Shown piece after piece: positions 1 to 11,736 of a stretch of 64,000 bases of DNA; within the stretch, counting starts at the first letter, position 1; each line of letters opens with the position of its first letter. The notes below the pieces were generated by a model. The model was not told where the DNA came from and ran no database searches. It saw only the letters and a list, made by a program, of their open reading frames with translations. The translations under genes were made by a program, and so were the position numbers. Origin of the DNA: Simmondsia chinensis (Eukaryota; Streptophyta; Magnoliopsida; Caryophyllales; Simmondsiaceae); assembly GCA_018398585.1 (NCBI GenBank), contig JAGTTD010000019.1:3385702-3449701 (forward strand). The letters are read 5' to 3'.

Positions 1-496
1 ATATGAAAAGACCATTGAGATTCCTAGTAAATTGAAGGACTTGGGAACGTCTTTGTTTTGATTAATAAAAACAAATTCCCAAAAAATAGCAGCATGAAAC
101 AGTTATTGGGATACCAAGCTCAACCTCAGAATAGTTAATGGGATCGCTACAAGAAAGTCGACCTTTGACTAGAGAAAGTTATTAAAAGTGCTCAAGTGAA
201 AAGTGAGTCTGGACACGTGTTTATATGCCAGATTTCAATCCAAGCTGATCATGGAGCGTTGAGACCCAAAATGTGGGATGGAATTGACACTATGCAAGGA
301 GCAGCGATTAACTTCTGAACCTATAACTAGGAGAATCTGCATCATAACACCAATAAAAAGAAAACTCTTCAGTTTTGTGTAATACATTGGTGCTTTTTTG
401 GTTTTTCATTTTTCTCTTAGGAACAGACGCAATTGTGGCTTGTTTGATTGCAAATTAATGTTTTCTAACATGGTTTCTGTCCCTACTGATTCACAG
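1..496. other. Intronic sequence of the ankyrin/PGG gene, nothing else recognised
   Basis: AT-rich DNA with no convincing coding stretch, ending in a pyrimidine-rich acceptor (tgattcacag). It is read as the tail of an intron of the ankyrin/PGG gene. Confidence 0.5.
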
Positions 497-3400
497 ACAT
501 TGCACTTCAATTGGTGGAACGAAACGCAGAGTTGGCGACGATAGAGGTTAACGGTTTAGGTTCTCCGTTGACTGTGCTTGCCGGAAAGCCTACCGCATTC
601 CCAAGCGGATGCGGTGTTGCTAAGTGGCATCACCTCTTCTTCAATCCTGGTTTGCCTCTTGTTCTTTGTTTCCCTAGCTACTTTTACTGTCAAATTATTA
701 CTTTGTAATAGTGTAGGGTAGCAAGCAGATTACAAAAGTACAGAAATATAACAAAGTTTTTAGTATGGATTTAGATAGAAGAAGTATAGAACTATTGCGG
801 AAATAAATTGGCCTGGTTACTTCACGGCTATGGAGTGATGGATAGGCCCTTGGTGGCATACCTATCCAAAGGGCATAAGGCATATCTTGGCAGCGTACCC
901 AGCAACAAGCCCACAAATAAACCCTTGGTAGCACGCCTAGTAATAGGCCCGCAGGTGGACCCTTAACTGCATACACTTGGCGGAATAAACATGGCGGCAT
1001 TACCCATCTGGTAATACTCCATTCTGACCAGGACACTCCACTCCGCCAACGCCATCCGCCTGTCTTGCGGCACACCACCCCACCTACCTTACCCTCGTAC
1101 ACAAGCTCCAAACATATCTTACTTCTCCCGCAACGAAAAGCCGCCACCACCTGACCAATCCACACCCTCCACATGCTTTTGTTAACCGCACTAAGCAAAC
1201 TCCCTTCAACTATAAATAGAGGGGGAGGCTGTAAGATGACGGCAAGTGGCAATCACGGTTATAAGTTGGTCCTTCTTCCTTTGGCCAAATACAAGAGCTT
1301 GAGTCTGGCTCTTCCTTAAAGAACCTGCTCAATTTTTTTCGAAACAAGTGGCACCGTCTGAGGAAAAGGAAAAACGCGTCATGGAAGAACCAACTACGCC
1401 CGGTCTCAACCACAAATGCCTTAATGATAGCAACATTACTTCTAGTCACACTTGGCGAACCCCCAGACTCTCTACCCAAATTAGAAGGATCCATCTCTCT
1501 AACAATCAAAATACCCGCCAAGATCAAGGGTCTGTCCTAGAACGCACCAAAGATTAGGGATCCGCATCAAACTTGTACAATCACAAAGGTGGAAGAGAGG
1601 AAAGCTGACATCCCAATCAAAAGAAAGGCGGGACAAAAGGGGTATGCGTGACTCCCCAGTAACGCACTAGCCTTTCACCAGGCGAGTGCTACATTTTTCG
1701 GTAGGAAAGGTCAAGATCCCAGATATTGCACCATTTTATGGGACTCAGGACCCCAAAGACCACTTGGCGGGATTCGTCTCACGGATATGCATACAAGACA
1801 TAAGTGAAGAGGTACGGTGTAAATGCTTCCCGGCCACACTTAAAAGGGTAGCCTTGGCATGGTTTGCTTCACTTCATGTTGAATCTATAGACAGCATTGA
1901 GGACCTCTCAGAATCTTTCATACATCACTTCCTTGGAAAAAAAACGGCAAAGAAAGACTGCGACACAACTCGTGCTATTGCGTCAGTAGGAATCCAAGTC
2001 ACTAAGGAGTTTTGTGTGAAGATTTGCCCATGAAATGGTTGGTGTATCCAGCTTGGCGGATGACACGGCCGTAAATATCTTCATAAATGGATTACGCCAC
2101 CCCGAACTCAAGGTTTCTCTAGCCAAGAACCCATCTGAATCTCTGGAACCGCTATGGAAAAGGGCGGATAAGTAACCTAAGAGGCCATGGCAATTACGCA
2201 AAGCTCAAGAGGCCAAAGCCATGCAAACCCGGCCAACAAATACTTTGGATAAGAGTATTGTGGCAGGCCCAAATCGTAACTACGACCACCAGGCCGTCGC
2301 CAACCAGTTCGGCAAGGGGTCGCCGCCTTCATGCTTGACTGGGGACTACCACCTTCAAGTTAAACTAGGAGCTACCCTCTCTTGAGTTAAAAACTTGTAT
2401 TTTTTAACACGGGTCGATGTCGGTTTTTCTTTCTTATACTAAAGGCGTAGTTGTATGTATGGTAGGCTTGGACGCAAGCATGATCCCCTTGTAAACGAAT
2501 CAAAATGACACTCAATACGTTCCAACAAGCAGCTTCACTATGCCCAAAGGAAGTATAGCCCAATACCCACTCAACTCATTCCTATAGGTTGCCTCTTGGA
2601 ACCTACGAGAATAACTACTCGCTGCTTATTAACGTTGTGTGATACTCGAGTGCACTACTCACTGAACGTTGCTCACTATTTATTGAAGTAATTCGTATAT
2701 GCTACTCACAAATGCTACTTACTACTTGTTGACGTTGTTGCCTTACACTACTCACAACCGCTATTCACTAAGTGCTAACATGATTGGCATACGGTACTCA
2801 CTATTTACTGACATAATTGGGATACGCTACTAATTGATGCTCCTCACTATTTGCTGACGTTGTTGGTATGCGCTACTCATTATTTGTTGACGTGACTGAT
2901 ATACGCTACTCAATACTCGCCATTCACAACTCACCACTCGCTACTTGTTTTTGATATTCAAATTATGACATCATATACTTGTCAATGCCATTCACAAATC
3001 CTACTCGCACACGCTACCCAATTTGATCTTATCGGGAATCCCTTGGTACCCCAATTCAAGAAATTCTACGCAAGGGTGCTTTTTGACGGAAGCGGAGTGG
3101 TTGTCAAGGTAAGCCTCCTCTTGGCGTGATACGCCAAGAATGCTTCCTAATATTATCCTTCTACACAACGCGAAAAGCACCCTAATTTCTACATACTTTG
3201 GCTACATCCAAGATAGCAGGCAAGTGTAGAAATTTTTCCACTTTAGTATAAGTGTTTCTTACAACAAAGAATCAGCTGGAATACACTTGATTTGTCTTAC
3301 AACTAGAAAGCAACAAGAAGTATAAATCCTAGTTATTGATCATGAAAACAACCTAAATGCTCAAGATAACGCCTCAATCCTCAGCATCGCTTGGCGAACT

Positions 3401-6400
3401 TGTTTCTTGCTCCCCTTCACTCTCGACTTCTTTGCTGACTTCTTCAGCAGCCCTTTGAAGTGGAGCTGGATCAAGCTGAGGGGCTAGACTCCTAACTTTT
3501 TCCTGAAATTTAGATAGCAACTTCTCTAGCCCTACCTAGTACACTTGAGATTTTAACTCGTTAGAAATCCGAGCTAGCAAGGTAGTTTTCCACTGCTTCC
3601 TCACCTGCACCCCAACCAGGTTGGCAAGCTGGCTAGATATTCTTAAAGTTTGTTCCCTGACTCCTAAGCGACGCATTCCTTCTCGGATGAGGACGCCTCA
3701 AGCTCGTCAATTTTAATCCTTAGCTCCTCAAGTGCCCTAAACTTACATTCATTTGAATCCTATAGCTTCTTTTGAGCGAAGCCAAGAGGGAGGCATTCTT
3801 ACCTTGCAGGCACTAAATCCACGCATCTTTGTCCAGAAATTTTGTGCACAGAGATCCGATCATGTCTAAACCCTACCAGACATAATGCCAAATGTGTGAG
3901 CTATTAACTAGTTAAAATAAAAAATTAGTGAGTATCCTTACCTATGACAAGCATGCCGCCATCTCGTCCCTAGAAATATTTATCGCCTTCCCCAGGTCTT
4001 CGGATGGGACGAACTCCCTTAGATGGCGAGAGAGATGTTCCAGATCACGCCTAACAACAAATGGTGTGAGAGGGGCAGAATTCCTTATCTCTACTCGCCT
4101 ACTGCGCAACCCTGTAACAAGGACTCTCTCAAGAGTTCTAGAAAGAGGGGCTTGCATAGTCGAAGTTGTGGGATTTTTGCACTCTGCCTCGTCCACCTCT
4201 GTCTCAATAGCAGTCTCTTTGCCAAGTGAAGGGCCCTCAGGGTTTGCCAAGCAACGGCGTACCCTACGAGGTGGTTTCTCAATGACGGTAGTGGAAGATC
4301 GGCGGGATGACTTCTTAAGTGTCTTATGTCCCTCCACAATGGGATGCCTTCTTTGTCCTCTCTTCCCGATAGGTAGGGACATAAACTCTCTTATGTCCAA
4401 TGCCTGGAGTTCGTTAGTTGACAAAGGAACAAGAGTGAGTCCTCCCACTACAAGAACCGAGTAAAATAACATTAAAATAGGCAAGACACATACCCCAAAA
4501 TGGTTTGCCACTAAGCTCAGCCTTGGCGAGCACTATTTCTTGCTCCAACAACTCCCGAGTAGCCATAAACTTATCCCCCTCTAACTTCCCAGTGAAGTAG
4601 TCATACACCACATGTTCTTCCCTACTCATGCTATTCAATTTAGGCTGAGTTTGCTTATTAACGACCCGCCAACTTATAGAATGCTGGGGACGAATTGGCA
4701 GCTTAACCCAAATGAACTTACTCATCCAGCTCTTTAGATTCGAAGGGTTGCTCTTAACAAAGGTGGACCCACCTCTACTCTCAAATGAGGTTCCACTCTT
4801 GACCTGCTTAGCTTTAAATAAAATATCGAAAACTCGATGAGTAGGTTGAAATCCGTTAGCGCTATTTGGTGTTACTTGACAAGGGCAAACGCTATACTGA
4901 AAAACATTCGAAACACAAAGTGGAATCGGGAATCGTAGACCTATGTCAAGTGCATCTACGATAATCAGGAAGAAGCCTATTGTCGGAAAAAGAGGGCATT
5001 CATCCTCTTTAGGACCCCAAATTTCGAAGTTATCTGGAAAATAATACCTGGCATGTAGCATAGCAACCCCATGCTCACCTTCAGTCTGAGTGATAAAGGC
5101 ATGAGGAGGTCGAGCATTGAATGCCTCTGAAAACTCCTCCGCAAGCCTGCCTCCCCAGTGACCAATTCTCCGTGGGGGTGTAAAGGGGTAGGTTCGGATG
5201 AGGTTTCTTCTCCGACAGGTTGCTTAGAGTGGATCACGTCCTCACGAGCTCCCATAACACCGTCTTCCCCCTCTTTGGGTTGCTCAGCATGAGCCCTGTG
5301 TTCACAAACTTCCGTAGCACCAGTCATTGCCGCCATTTCTGTATCTTCAATGACTAAAGAAGATAGGAGTACATGTCTAGGCCTAAAATCGAGTTCCCCA
5401 ATCACCTCACGTAAAATATAAGTCAAAATAGGCAGGAAATCACGAATATTGAAGTGCAAATGTGGCGAAGGACAAGATTTCGTTTTAGGGTTTCAAAACG
5501 TGGGGTAGAAGAAACAAAGAAGATGAAACAGGAGAGCTGGGAGGAAGGTTATTGTGTCAAAAGATGAACGACGGAGATGAGGAGCGTTAAACGAAGGTCC
5601 AGATTTAGCTAGCCACTGATTGATTGGACAGCCCCCACTCACATGTCAATCAATAGCCATCATCCTATTAACTTCACGTATTCCCACCGAGAAACCCGCA
5701 TAAAACAGGCTCTCCTTCACCAATTCTAGCAATCTAGCCGTACTTACTCGGCGTGATTATTGTGCCTCCCCACTTGGCGTGTTTGCTTGCACTAGCCACC
5801 TCCTTGAGACGGCTTGGAGTATGTGCAAGAACGCCAACTCTTATATGCAGGAAGTGCACTCTATAACGAAATGTGAACAGGTTACTTTTGCCCATGGAGT
5901 GGGGGGCCATTTGTTGAGGAAATAAATTGAACTGGTTGCTTCCGAGCTATGGAGTGACAGATAGGCCCTTGGCGGTATTAACCGTTCAAAGGGCATAAGG
6001 CACGCCCTTGGCGACGTACCCGGCAATAGGCCCACAAATAAGCCCTTGGCGGCACGCCAGACAATAGGCCCCTTGGATTGGCCCTTACCGGCATACACTT
6101 GGTCGTATAAATTTGGCGGCACACTATTGGTGGCATTACGCATTCAATAATACTCCACTCTGGCCATGACACTCCACTCCGCCAACGCCAATCACCTGCC
6201 TTATGGCACACGGCCCTGCCTACCTTACTCACGTACATAGGCTCCCAGCACATCTTACTTCTCCTATAAGGAAAAAGCCGCCACGCACCTGACCAATCCA
6301 CACGCCTTTATCAACCGCACTAAGCAAACCCCCTTCAACTATAAATAGAGGGGCAGGCGGTTAGATGAGGACAAGTGGAAATCACGGTTCCTTCTTCCTT

Positions 6401-9400
6401 TCCCCAAACATAAGAGATTGAATTCAGCTGTTCCTTAAAAGAACATGCTCAATTTTTCCCAAAACAAGAACTAAATAAGACAGGAGTTAGATCAAGGTAA
6501 TACAAAGAATTACAATCATACTATAATATTCTAACAAGTCCCTTAATATGTTTTTTCTTTTTCTTTTTTTTTTTTTGGGGGGGGGGTGTGTGTGTTGGGT
6601 TTGGGACGTGCAAACTGATATTGTGATAGTAGAAGCGATCAATGGAGATCAATCCCTTTAGTCATCACCATGCTTCATACATCTAGGAGAGATAAGATTA
6701 GCAGTTAAGTATAAGGTGGAAACGTTATCATAGAACACTATGAGGGGGCTGTAACAGAGAAGCTCAAGCTCACACATAAGATAGTGAACCTAGTCACTTT
6801 CTACAACAGTTTGAGCAACCCCATGATACTTAGACTTAGTCGTGGGCTTGACAACTATGAGTTATTTCTTGGCCTATTAAGAAAAGAGGTTGGGACCAAG
6901 GAAGAGAGCATACCTAGTAGTGGATTGGCACGTGTTGGGACAATCACTCCAGTCAGCACCCCTAAAAGCAATGATTATGGTACATGACTCGAGAAGGATT
7001 AAGAGACCATGATCCAGAGTATTTTTGAGGTACTATAGTATGCCGATTACACCGTTCACTAAGTGGACTGGAAGCAGGCATAAACTAAAAGACAAGATTA
7101 ACAATATAGAAAAATATATAGTCAAGTCATGTTCAAATATCGGAAGCCGTTGTGGAACTAATGTGTGAGTAGTTCTTAATCTTTGAATTTTGTGACATAA
7201 GTAGATCATTTAGGCTATCCCTCTTTTTGGCTTCAGGCCCTATGTGCTTCGTAGGTGTGCCCTATCTCTGTATTATGAGCTATTTGCTTCTTATCTATCG
7301 AAAAAAAGTGGATCGTTTAGGCTATGTCATTGACGCGCAGTGGCCTACTTGAAGCACTTAAGACAAGAGTTAGTGCATGCGGAAGTACTGAAGCTGGTAA
7401 AAAGCATGTGCATGGAGATTGTAGAGTTGGATGATACAAAAGCTTTCTCAATGTTTCAACAGCCACTCCATCTAGCGGCAAAACTCGGGATCCCTGAAAT
7501 CATGGAAGAGATCGTCGAGGTCTTTCCCCCGGCCATTTGGTCCTCTGACGAGGACAATCGAAATGTTTTTCAAATCGCTGTTATGAACCGTCGTGAGAAT
7601 GTCTTCAACCTCATTTTCCAAATGAGCGACTTTAGGCATTTGGTGACAAGGTATGTTGAATAATAAACGTATGTGATTGTGTTTTATTGCTGCCAGAGTC
7701 TATTTTAATGAAAAGGTGCTTAAATATTATGACTTAATTTGATATTTTACTTAGTTACTAATCCCGTTTCTTACCTATATGACGTATGGTTTAAGAGGTC
7801 ACAACATGGTATTTACTAGCGAAAATAGTCCAAGCGTCATCCTAGGGCCACTCAGCGGCGGATGTAGGAGTTTAACGAAGCGGGATCCATTTTTATAATG
7901 TTAATGAAGTAATAATAAAATATAGAAAATAATAATAATTGTTCATGTGTGTATGTAATGTATATATATTATAACAATTTTAAAAAAATTAAAAATATGA
8001 ATATATATGTAAGTCAAAATAAAATTATATTTATATTCATACAATTGATAAAAATAAAATCAACTATTATATTGGGTGGATGGCTATAAAATTGCAAATT
8101 GTTATGGCGAAAGGAGAGGACAGAAGAGAGAAAATAACTAAAATCTAAAAAAATAAGGTTTTGTTTTAATGTTATAATTTATTAGGAAGCAAAAATGTCC
8201 AAAAAAAAAAAAGCTTGTTTCCTTGTAAAACTACCTAAAAGTAACACATAAGGAGTTTTTAACACTAGTATAACAAACCATTTATGATACATGATCAATT
8301 TTACAAAATTAACTTATTTTTAGTGGTCAGGAGTTATTATAAATAAAAAAAAAGTGAAAAAATTACTTGCTTTCCATTGAGACCTGAAGTAGCGACCCAA
8401 AATATGGACTACCACCATTAAGCTCAACCAATTGTGATGTAGGTTTAATTTTCAGTAATTAATATAATTTCATTTGAGGAGTTCAAAAGAAACATGTGGT
8501 AAACAACAAAAAATGACTGCTCCTGGTGATACTCAAACCTGCAACCACCCATGCTAGATTAACTGTAGTAGGCAACATTGACATTAGGCAACCGAGCTCC
8601 CTTTGATGCAAGGTCACTACTAATATGTCATAACGATTCTTATATTTTGGTACCTACATATATACACTTTTAGAGGTCTGGTGGCAAAGCTGCGGGGTGC
8701 ATGTGTGTCCGCCACTAGGGCTGCTCAATATATAGCTTGGGCAAGTTTGTCGTTTTTGAATGTTGGAAGAAAAATACAATCAATTATGTTAGAGTGTAAA
8801 AACATTGTTGGACATTACCCATTATCTTAAACTTTTGGAACAATTCAGCTCCTCCAACAAATTGAAGTATATTATTGTTGTTCCTTGCTCTTTTGTTTTC
8901 AAGTTAACCTCTCAAGTTGTTCGAATTCGAGTTAAGGTACACGGACTCGCATGGCAACAATATGCTTCATCTGGCAGGAAGGTTGCCTCCCCTAGATCGC
9001 CTCAATCTTGTTTCTGGTGCTGCTCTCCAACTCCAACGTGAGTTACAGTGGTTCAAGGTAGATCTTTTTATTTCTTTATCAAAATCTGATCAATTTTCAC
9101 TATAAAATATTGATATGCTACACGACCTACTCTAATCTTTAAGGAATTTGTGTTTTTCTTAGACTCCGGTTGATAGAGTAGATTGGGTTCAGTAATTAGT
9201 TTACCGAAAATGATCATTTAATGATTAATGGTTGAGGTTCTTATTCCTTTGAATACAAATATCAAGTACATACGGTACAAAATCTTTAGATTATAAAAAA
9301 AATCAACTATTGAATATGTTGGAAAAATCCACAAATTAAACATAAACGGAAGCGAAAAATTAACAAAAATAACAAAAACAATGCACTAGTATTTACATGG

Positions 9401-10645
9401 AAACCCGCTCTCAATTAGAGGCAAAAACCACGGGATCCAAACAAGTGCCTCATTCACTACGAAATTTAGAAATTACAAAATCTAATTGTAACCCCAAAAC
9501 CCCAAATACAATCATTAACCACACCAACCCTGCTCATTGTAGCTTTTGCATGACGAGCCCACCAACCCTGCTCAATGTAGCTTTTGCACGATGAGCCCAC
9601 CAACCCTCTCACAACGTAGCCTTGGATGAAAGAAGCTGCAAAACTCTCGTCAATCCTCTCAATCAAAACATAGCTTTTAATCAAAGGAACTCTCAATTGA
9701 ACCTCCCACTCTCCCGCCTAGGGTCACATATCCCATAACACCTCACATTTTTTCTCTCTTTTGTTCACACGCATCTCAACCATCATGCTAACGTCTTTTT
9801 ATAGCCAAATTACCTAATCTTAATCTCCTCAGATTAGGTAACTTGATCTCATTCAAATCTCACCAAATTTCCCTAAATCAAATCTAATTCATATTAAAAT
9901 CGATATTAACTTTAACATAAATAACACCTTAACATAATATTACTTGCAATCATTTTTATCTTTACTATAAGATGATGTATCCATAATGGCTTATGTGATA
10001 TAGTAATGCTGAAGTCTTTGTTTTCACTTACAGGAAGTAGAGAAGTTTGTAACACCGGCCCAAAAGGAGGAAGAAAATGACGAAGGCAAAACCCCCGCAG
10101 CAGTATTCACAGATTCACACCAAAAAATGGTCAAACAAGGTGAAAAATGGATGAAAAACACAACGACATCACTTACAGTCGCAGCCACTCTAATCGCGAC
10201 AATCGTGTTTGCCGCTGTAATACAAGTGCCAGGAGGCAACCGAGATGACGGCCGCCCTGCATTTGACAATCACAAGACCTTCATCGTCTTCACTGTAACC
10301 GATGCAGTCTCTTTCTTCTCATCTGTCACATCCATCTTGATGTTTTTATCAATACTGACATCAAGATATGCAGAAGCTGATTTCCGGTATGCTTTACCAG
10401 TGAGGTTGATCATTGGTCTAACCATGCTCTTCATCTCAATAACAACCATGATGGCAGCCTTTAGCGCCACGCTTTACCTTGTGTTCTGCAAAGAGAAGGC
10501 ATGGACGCTTATACCAATAGGGGTTTTGTTTATCACACCAGTGACCCTGTTCGTGTGCTTGCAGTATCGCTTATTTGGTGAAATGGTAATGTCTACATGT
10601 TGCCGTGGTATCTTTGGCAAGCAAAAGGGACGTGTTCTACACTAA
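497..10645 (+). CDS. Ankyrin repeat / PGG-domain membrane protein, 3' part of gene (5' exons lie left of the window)
   Basis: Four exons are readable: 497-649, 7341-7650, 8937-9057 and 10034-10645 (stop TAA). Phases agree at every GT-AG junction (acceptor tcacag before 497, donor after 649, caag/gtatg at 7650, ttcaag/gtaga at 9057, ttacag before 10034). Exon 497-649 has an ankyrin-type helix with IALQLVERNAELA and a KPTAFPSG motif; exon 2 holds another ankyrin-like unit (PLHLAAKLGIPEIMEEIVE); exon 3 reads GNNMLHLAG and VSGAALQLQRELQWFK. The last exon carries the PGG domain (EKWMKNTTTSLTVAATLIATIVFAA with PGG just after) and about four membrane segments. Architecture matches the ITN1/ACD6-like family, plasma-membrane proteins tied to salt, ROS and defence signalling. 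Introns are loaded with mobile DNA: an entire LTR retrotransposon and a LINE tail in the first, a TIR element in the second, a solo LTR in the third. No stop or frameshift was found in these exons, so the gene may still be functional. The amino-terminal ankyrin repeats are outside the window. Confidence 0.82.
793..1346 (+). repeat. 5' LTR of the gypsy-like element
   Basis: Pairs with 5912-6466 over its whole length. It contains a TATA box (ctataaataga, about 1209-1219) about 135 bp before its 3' end, marking the likely U3/R region, and ends in CA directly before the primer-binding region. Confidence 0.9.
1381..2175 (+). pseudogene. gag-like region of the gypsy-like element, frameshifted
   Basis: A reading frame from 1686 matches the retrotransposon gag core: Y-G-T-Q-D-P-K-D-H followed by a conserved C-F-P-A-T-L-K-R-V-A-L-A-W-F stretch and the DLSESFIHHF helix. 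Near 2020-2035 the frame shifts and continues as a gag-like run (MVGVSSLADDTAVNIFINGL) to a stop at 2175. The amino end, from an ATG near 1381, is broken by stops. No zinc knuckle was seen. Capsid function is probably lost in this copy. Confidence 0.7.
2640..2950 (+). repeat. Degenerate minisatellite inside the gypsy-like element
   Basis: An imperfect unit of roughly 40-50 bp recurs, built around ctactcactatttgttgacg and ggtatacgctactcac. At least five divergent units are visible. It lies between gag and the antisense gene and encodes nothing obvious. Confidence 0.65.
3360..5459 (-). pseudogene. Antisense gene of the gypsy-like element (putative gypsy-type transposon domain), decayed
   Basis: Minus-strand frames at 5459-4977, 5061-4414 and 4511-3942 look like successive pieces of one protein. 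The middle piece has FPIPLCVSNVFQYSVCPCQV followed by TPNSANGF, close to the plant 'putative gypsy type transposon' domain (PF04195 class), then a W-rich stretch. Splice-like sites are visible: GTATGTG to TTCTTGTAG near 4490-4446 would join the second and third pieces, and GTAAGG follows the third near 3942. Further left (about 3840-3360), minus-strand sequence looks like a stop-ridden helical tail. Antisense extra ORFs are described in plant Tat-lineage elements; assignment to that lineage here is inference. Confidence 0.6.
5912..6466 (+). repeat. 3' LTR of the gypsy-like element
   Basis: Starts TGTTGAGG and ends in CA. It shares the TATA box (ctataaataga, about 6338-6348) and full length with the left LTR. 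It follows the polypurine tract directly and is followed by the AGAAC duplication. Confidence 0.9.
6472..7200. other. Intronic AT-rich DNA with a pyrimidine/G tract, no gene seen
   Basis: Continues the intron of the ankyrin/PGG gene. The only notable sequence is a long T/C tract running into about ten G and a (GT)n run (6549-6600). A 67-residue open frame (6784-6987) resembles nothing known to me. Confidence 0.5.
7219..7307 (+). mobile_element. 89-bp 5'-truncated LINE 3' end with 18-bp target-site duplication
   Basis: The insert ends in a short A tail and is flanked by an 18-bp repeat (7201-7218 and 7308-7325) matching at 16 positions, around gatcRtttaggctat. The body looks like the 3' end of an L1-type LINE. 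It lies only about 30 bp upstream of the acceptor of the 7341 exon, so it moved the original intron sequence away from the splice site. Confidence 0.7.
7854..8716. mobile_element. Non-autonomous Mutator-like TIR element
   Basis: Ends are inverted (AGCGGCGGA at the left, TCCGCCACT at the right) and flanked by a 10-bp duplication with two mismatches (AGGGCCACTC at 7844-7853, AGGGCTGCTC at 8717-8726). A 9-11 bp duplication is typical of Mutator-like elements. The interior is AT-rich and non-coding. The first bases after the TIR resemble those of the element at 18471-19255. It is located in an intron of the ankyrin/PGG gene. Confidence 0.65.
9317..9934 (-). mobile_element. Solo LTR (copia-type) in the last intron of the ankyrin/PGG gene
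   Basis: Runs TGTTGG to CTTAACA with flanks gaata / taata (one mismatch to a 5-bp duplication). The reverse complement aligns with the split LTR at 17587-19379, including a repeated GGTTGGTGGCTCGT-type motif. No internal element domain is present, so this is a recombined solo LTR. Confidence 0.7.
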
Positions 10646-10841
10646 ATGATCACCAATTAGCTTGCTAGGTTGTACGGGCTATAGATTTTTTTGAGGTACT
10701 TTTGAGTATCATTTTATGTTGCACTTCTGTGTGAAGCTAGATTTCATTGTGTTTAATTGTTGTGTTTCCTAACACTTTATATCGAGTGCTTCGCTTGCGC
10801 AATTCAATCACTTTTTTATAGTCAATAGTTTTCTCCATTGA

Positions 10842-11080
10842 GTAGAAGCAACATTTCCATTACCCTAAGGGCTCCCACCTAAGTAGGGTCTGTGGGGGTG
10901 GATGTACGCAATCTTCTTCCTTCAAGATTTTAGAGTTGTTTTCTAGAACCCCAAACCTGAAGGGTGCAACACGAGGACTTTCCAGGAGGTCACCCATCTT
11001 GGTAATACTCTCGCCCAAGTACGCTTAACTTCAGAGTTCTAATGGAATCCGGTGCTTGCTTGTTGGTACCCTCTTAGATG
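10842..11080 (-). mobile_element. 5S-rRNA-headed SINE, copy A, complete with 14-bp target-site duplication
   Basis: On the minus strand the element begins AAGAGGGTACCAACAAGCAA and reads on as plant 5S rRNA. Box A is kept as AAGCGTACTTGGGCGAG and box C as AGATGGGTGACCTCCTGG; the 5S part closes with GTGTTGCACCC. The rest is the RTE-LINE-like body (GCGTACATCCACCCC, then GTGGGAGCCC) and a short GTTGCTTCT tail. It is flanked by a perfect GTTTTCTCCATTGA (10828-10841 and 11081-11094). It lies about 200 bp past the ankyrin/PGG stop codon. Confidence 0.88.
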
Positions 11081-11467
11081 GTTTTCTCCATTGAATACAT
11101 TTATTAAAAAGGTTTCTTTTTCTATGAACTTTCTTTAGGTTTTGCTATATTCTAGAAACAATTTTTTACGTGTCACCTTTCTTAATATCTTATTTATAAA
11201 CTTGTTATGATGGAACAACAAGCTTTGTTGGGGTTCCTCGTATTCCCTTTAAGATTGTAGGAAGTTCTACATTGGATAATAATACAGTACTCCATACACT
11301 AAGTTGTGTCGGTATTGTATAATTATTTCCCTCTTGAGGCGAAAGCCAATGTGGCAATAGAATTATGTAGAATGTGGCAGTTGATATTCCTGAGTCTCAG
11401 ATGATGAATGCTGGATCTTATTTGCTCATAGTGCTACAACACCAGATCGTATAAAAAAAGGTGCATT

Positions 11468-11658
11468 GTTCTTTAGGGATATAGCCGAGTGGTCGTGATC
11501 ACCGGGTGCCAACGAGGTGACCCGGGATCGAATCCCACAAAGCTCAAAGTGGTGTCCTCTTTAATGAGGACTTTACGGGGTTTATCCCCTCCCCATGGCT
11601 TTACCATCATAAAAAAAAATAATAATAAAATAAAAAAAATAAAAAAATAAAAATAAAA
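11468..11658 (+). mobile_element. tRNA-derived SINE with perfect 17-bp target-site duplication
   Basis: Pol III boxes are clear: box A TAGCCGAGTGG (11482-11492) and box B GGATCGAATCC (11525-11535). The body ends in a long A-rich (AAAT)n tail. Flanks are identical over ATAAAAAAAGGTGCATT (11451-11467 and 11659-11675). The perfect duplication and long tail point to a fairly recent insertion. Confidence 0.85.
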
Positions 11659-11736
11659 ATAAAAAAAGGTGCATTTATGCTGGCTTTCTAGTCCTAAACT
11701 TGTGAATCAAATTAGGTGGATCGGTGTAATTGGACA

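Larger units (their letters stand above)
793..6466 (+). mobile_element. Complete non-autonomous Ty3/gypsy-like LTR retrotransposon with gag and an antisense gene
   Basis: Two long direct repeats (793-1346 and 5912-6466, about 555 bp) flank about 4.6 kb. The element is bounded by a 5-bp target-site duplication AGAAC (788-792 and 6467-6471). The right LTR runs TG to CA; the left starts TA, a likely point mutation. Two bases after the left LTR comes a primer-binding-site-like TGGCACCGTCTG (from 1349), the form typical of plant gypsy elements. A purine tract ggagtggggggcc (5896-5908) precedes the right LTR as polypurine tract. The interior encodes a gag-like region on the plus strand and an unrelated protein on the minus strand. 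No protease, reverse transcriptase, RNase H or integrase was found. It lies in an intron of the ankyrin/PGG gene, in the same orientation. LTR divergence is obvious by eye, so the insertion is old. Confidence 0.9.

Noticed and set aside
698..1252. 184-residue minus-strand frame
   Set aside because: Lies within the LTR, and the matching LTR at 5912-6466 does not keep it open. A chance frame.
2640..2950. CRISPR-like array
   Set aside because: Units are degenerate and without unique spacers, and the sequence is a plant retrotransposon interior.
11482..11535. A tRNA gene
   Set aside because: Box A and box B are present, but no acceptor stem closes and the sequence runs into an A-rich tail flanked by target-site duplications. 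It is a SINE.
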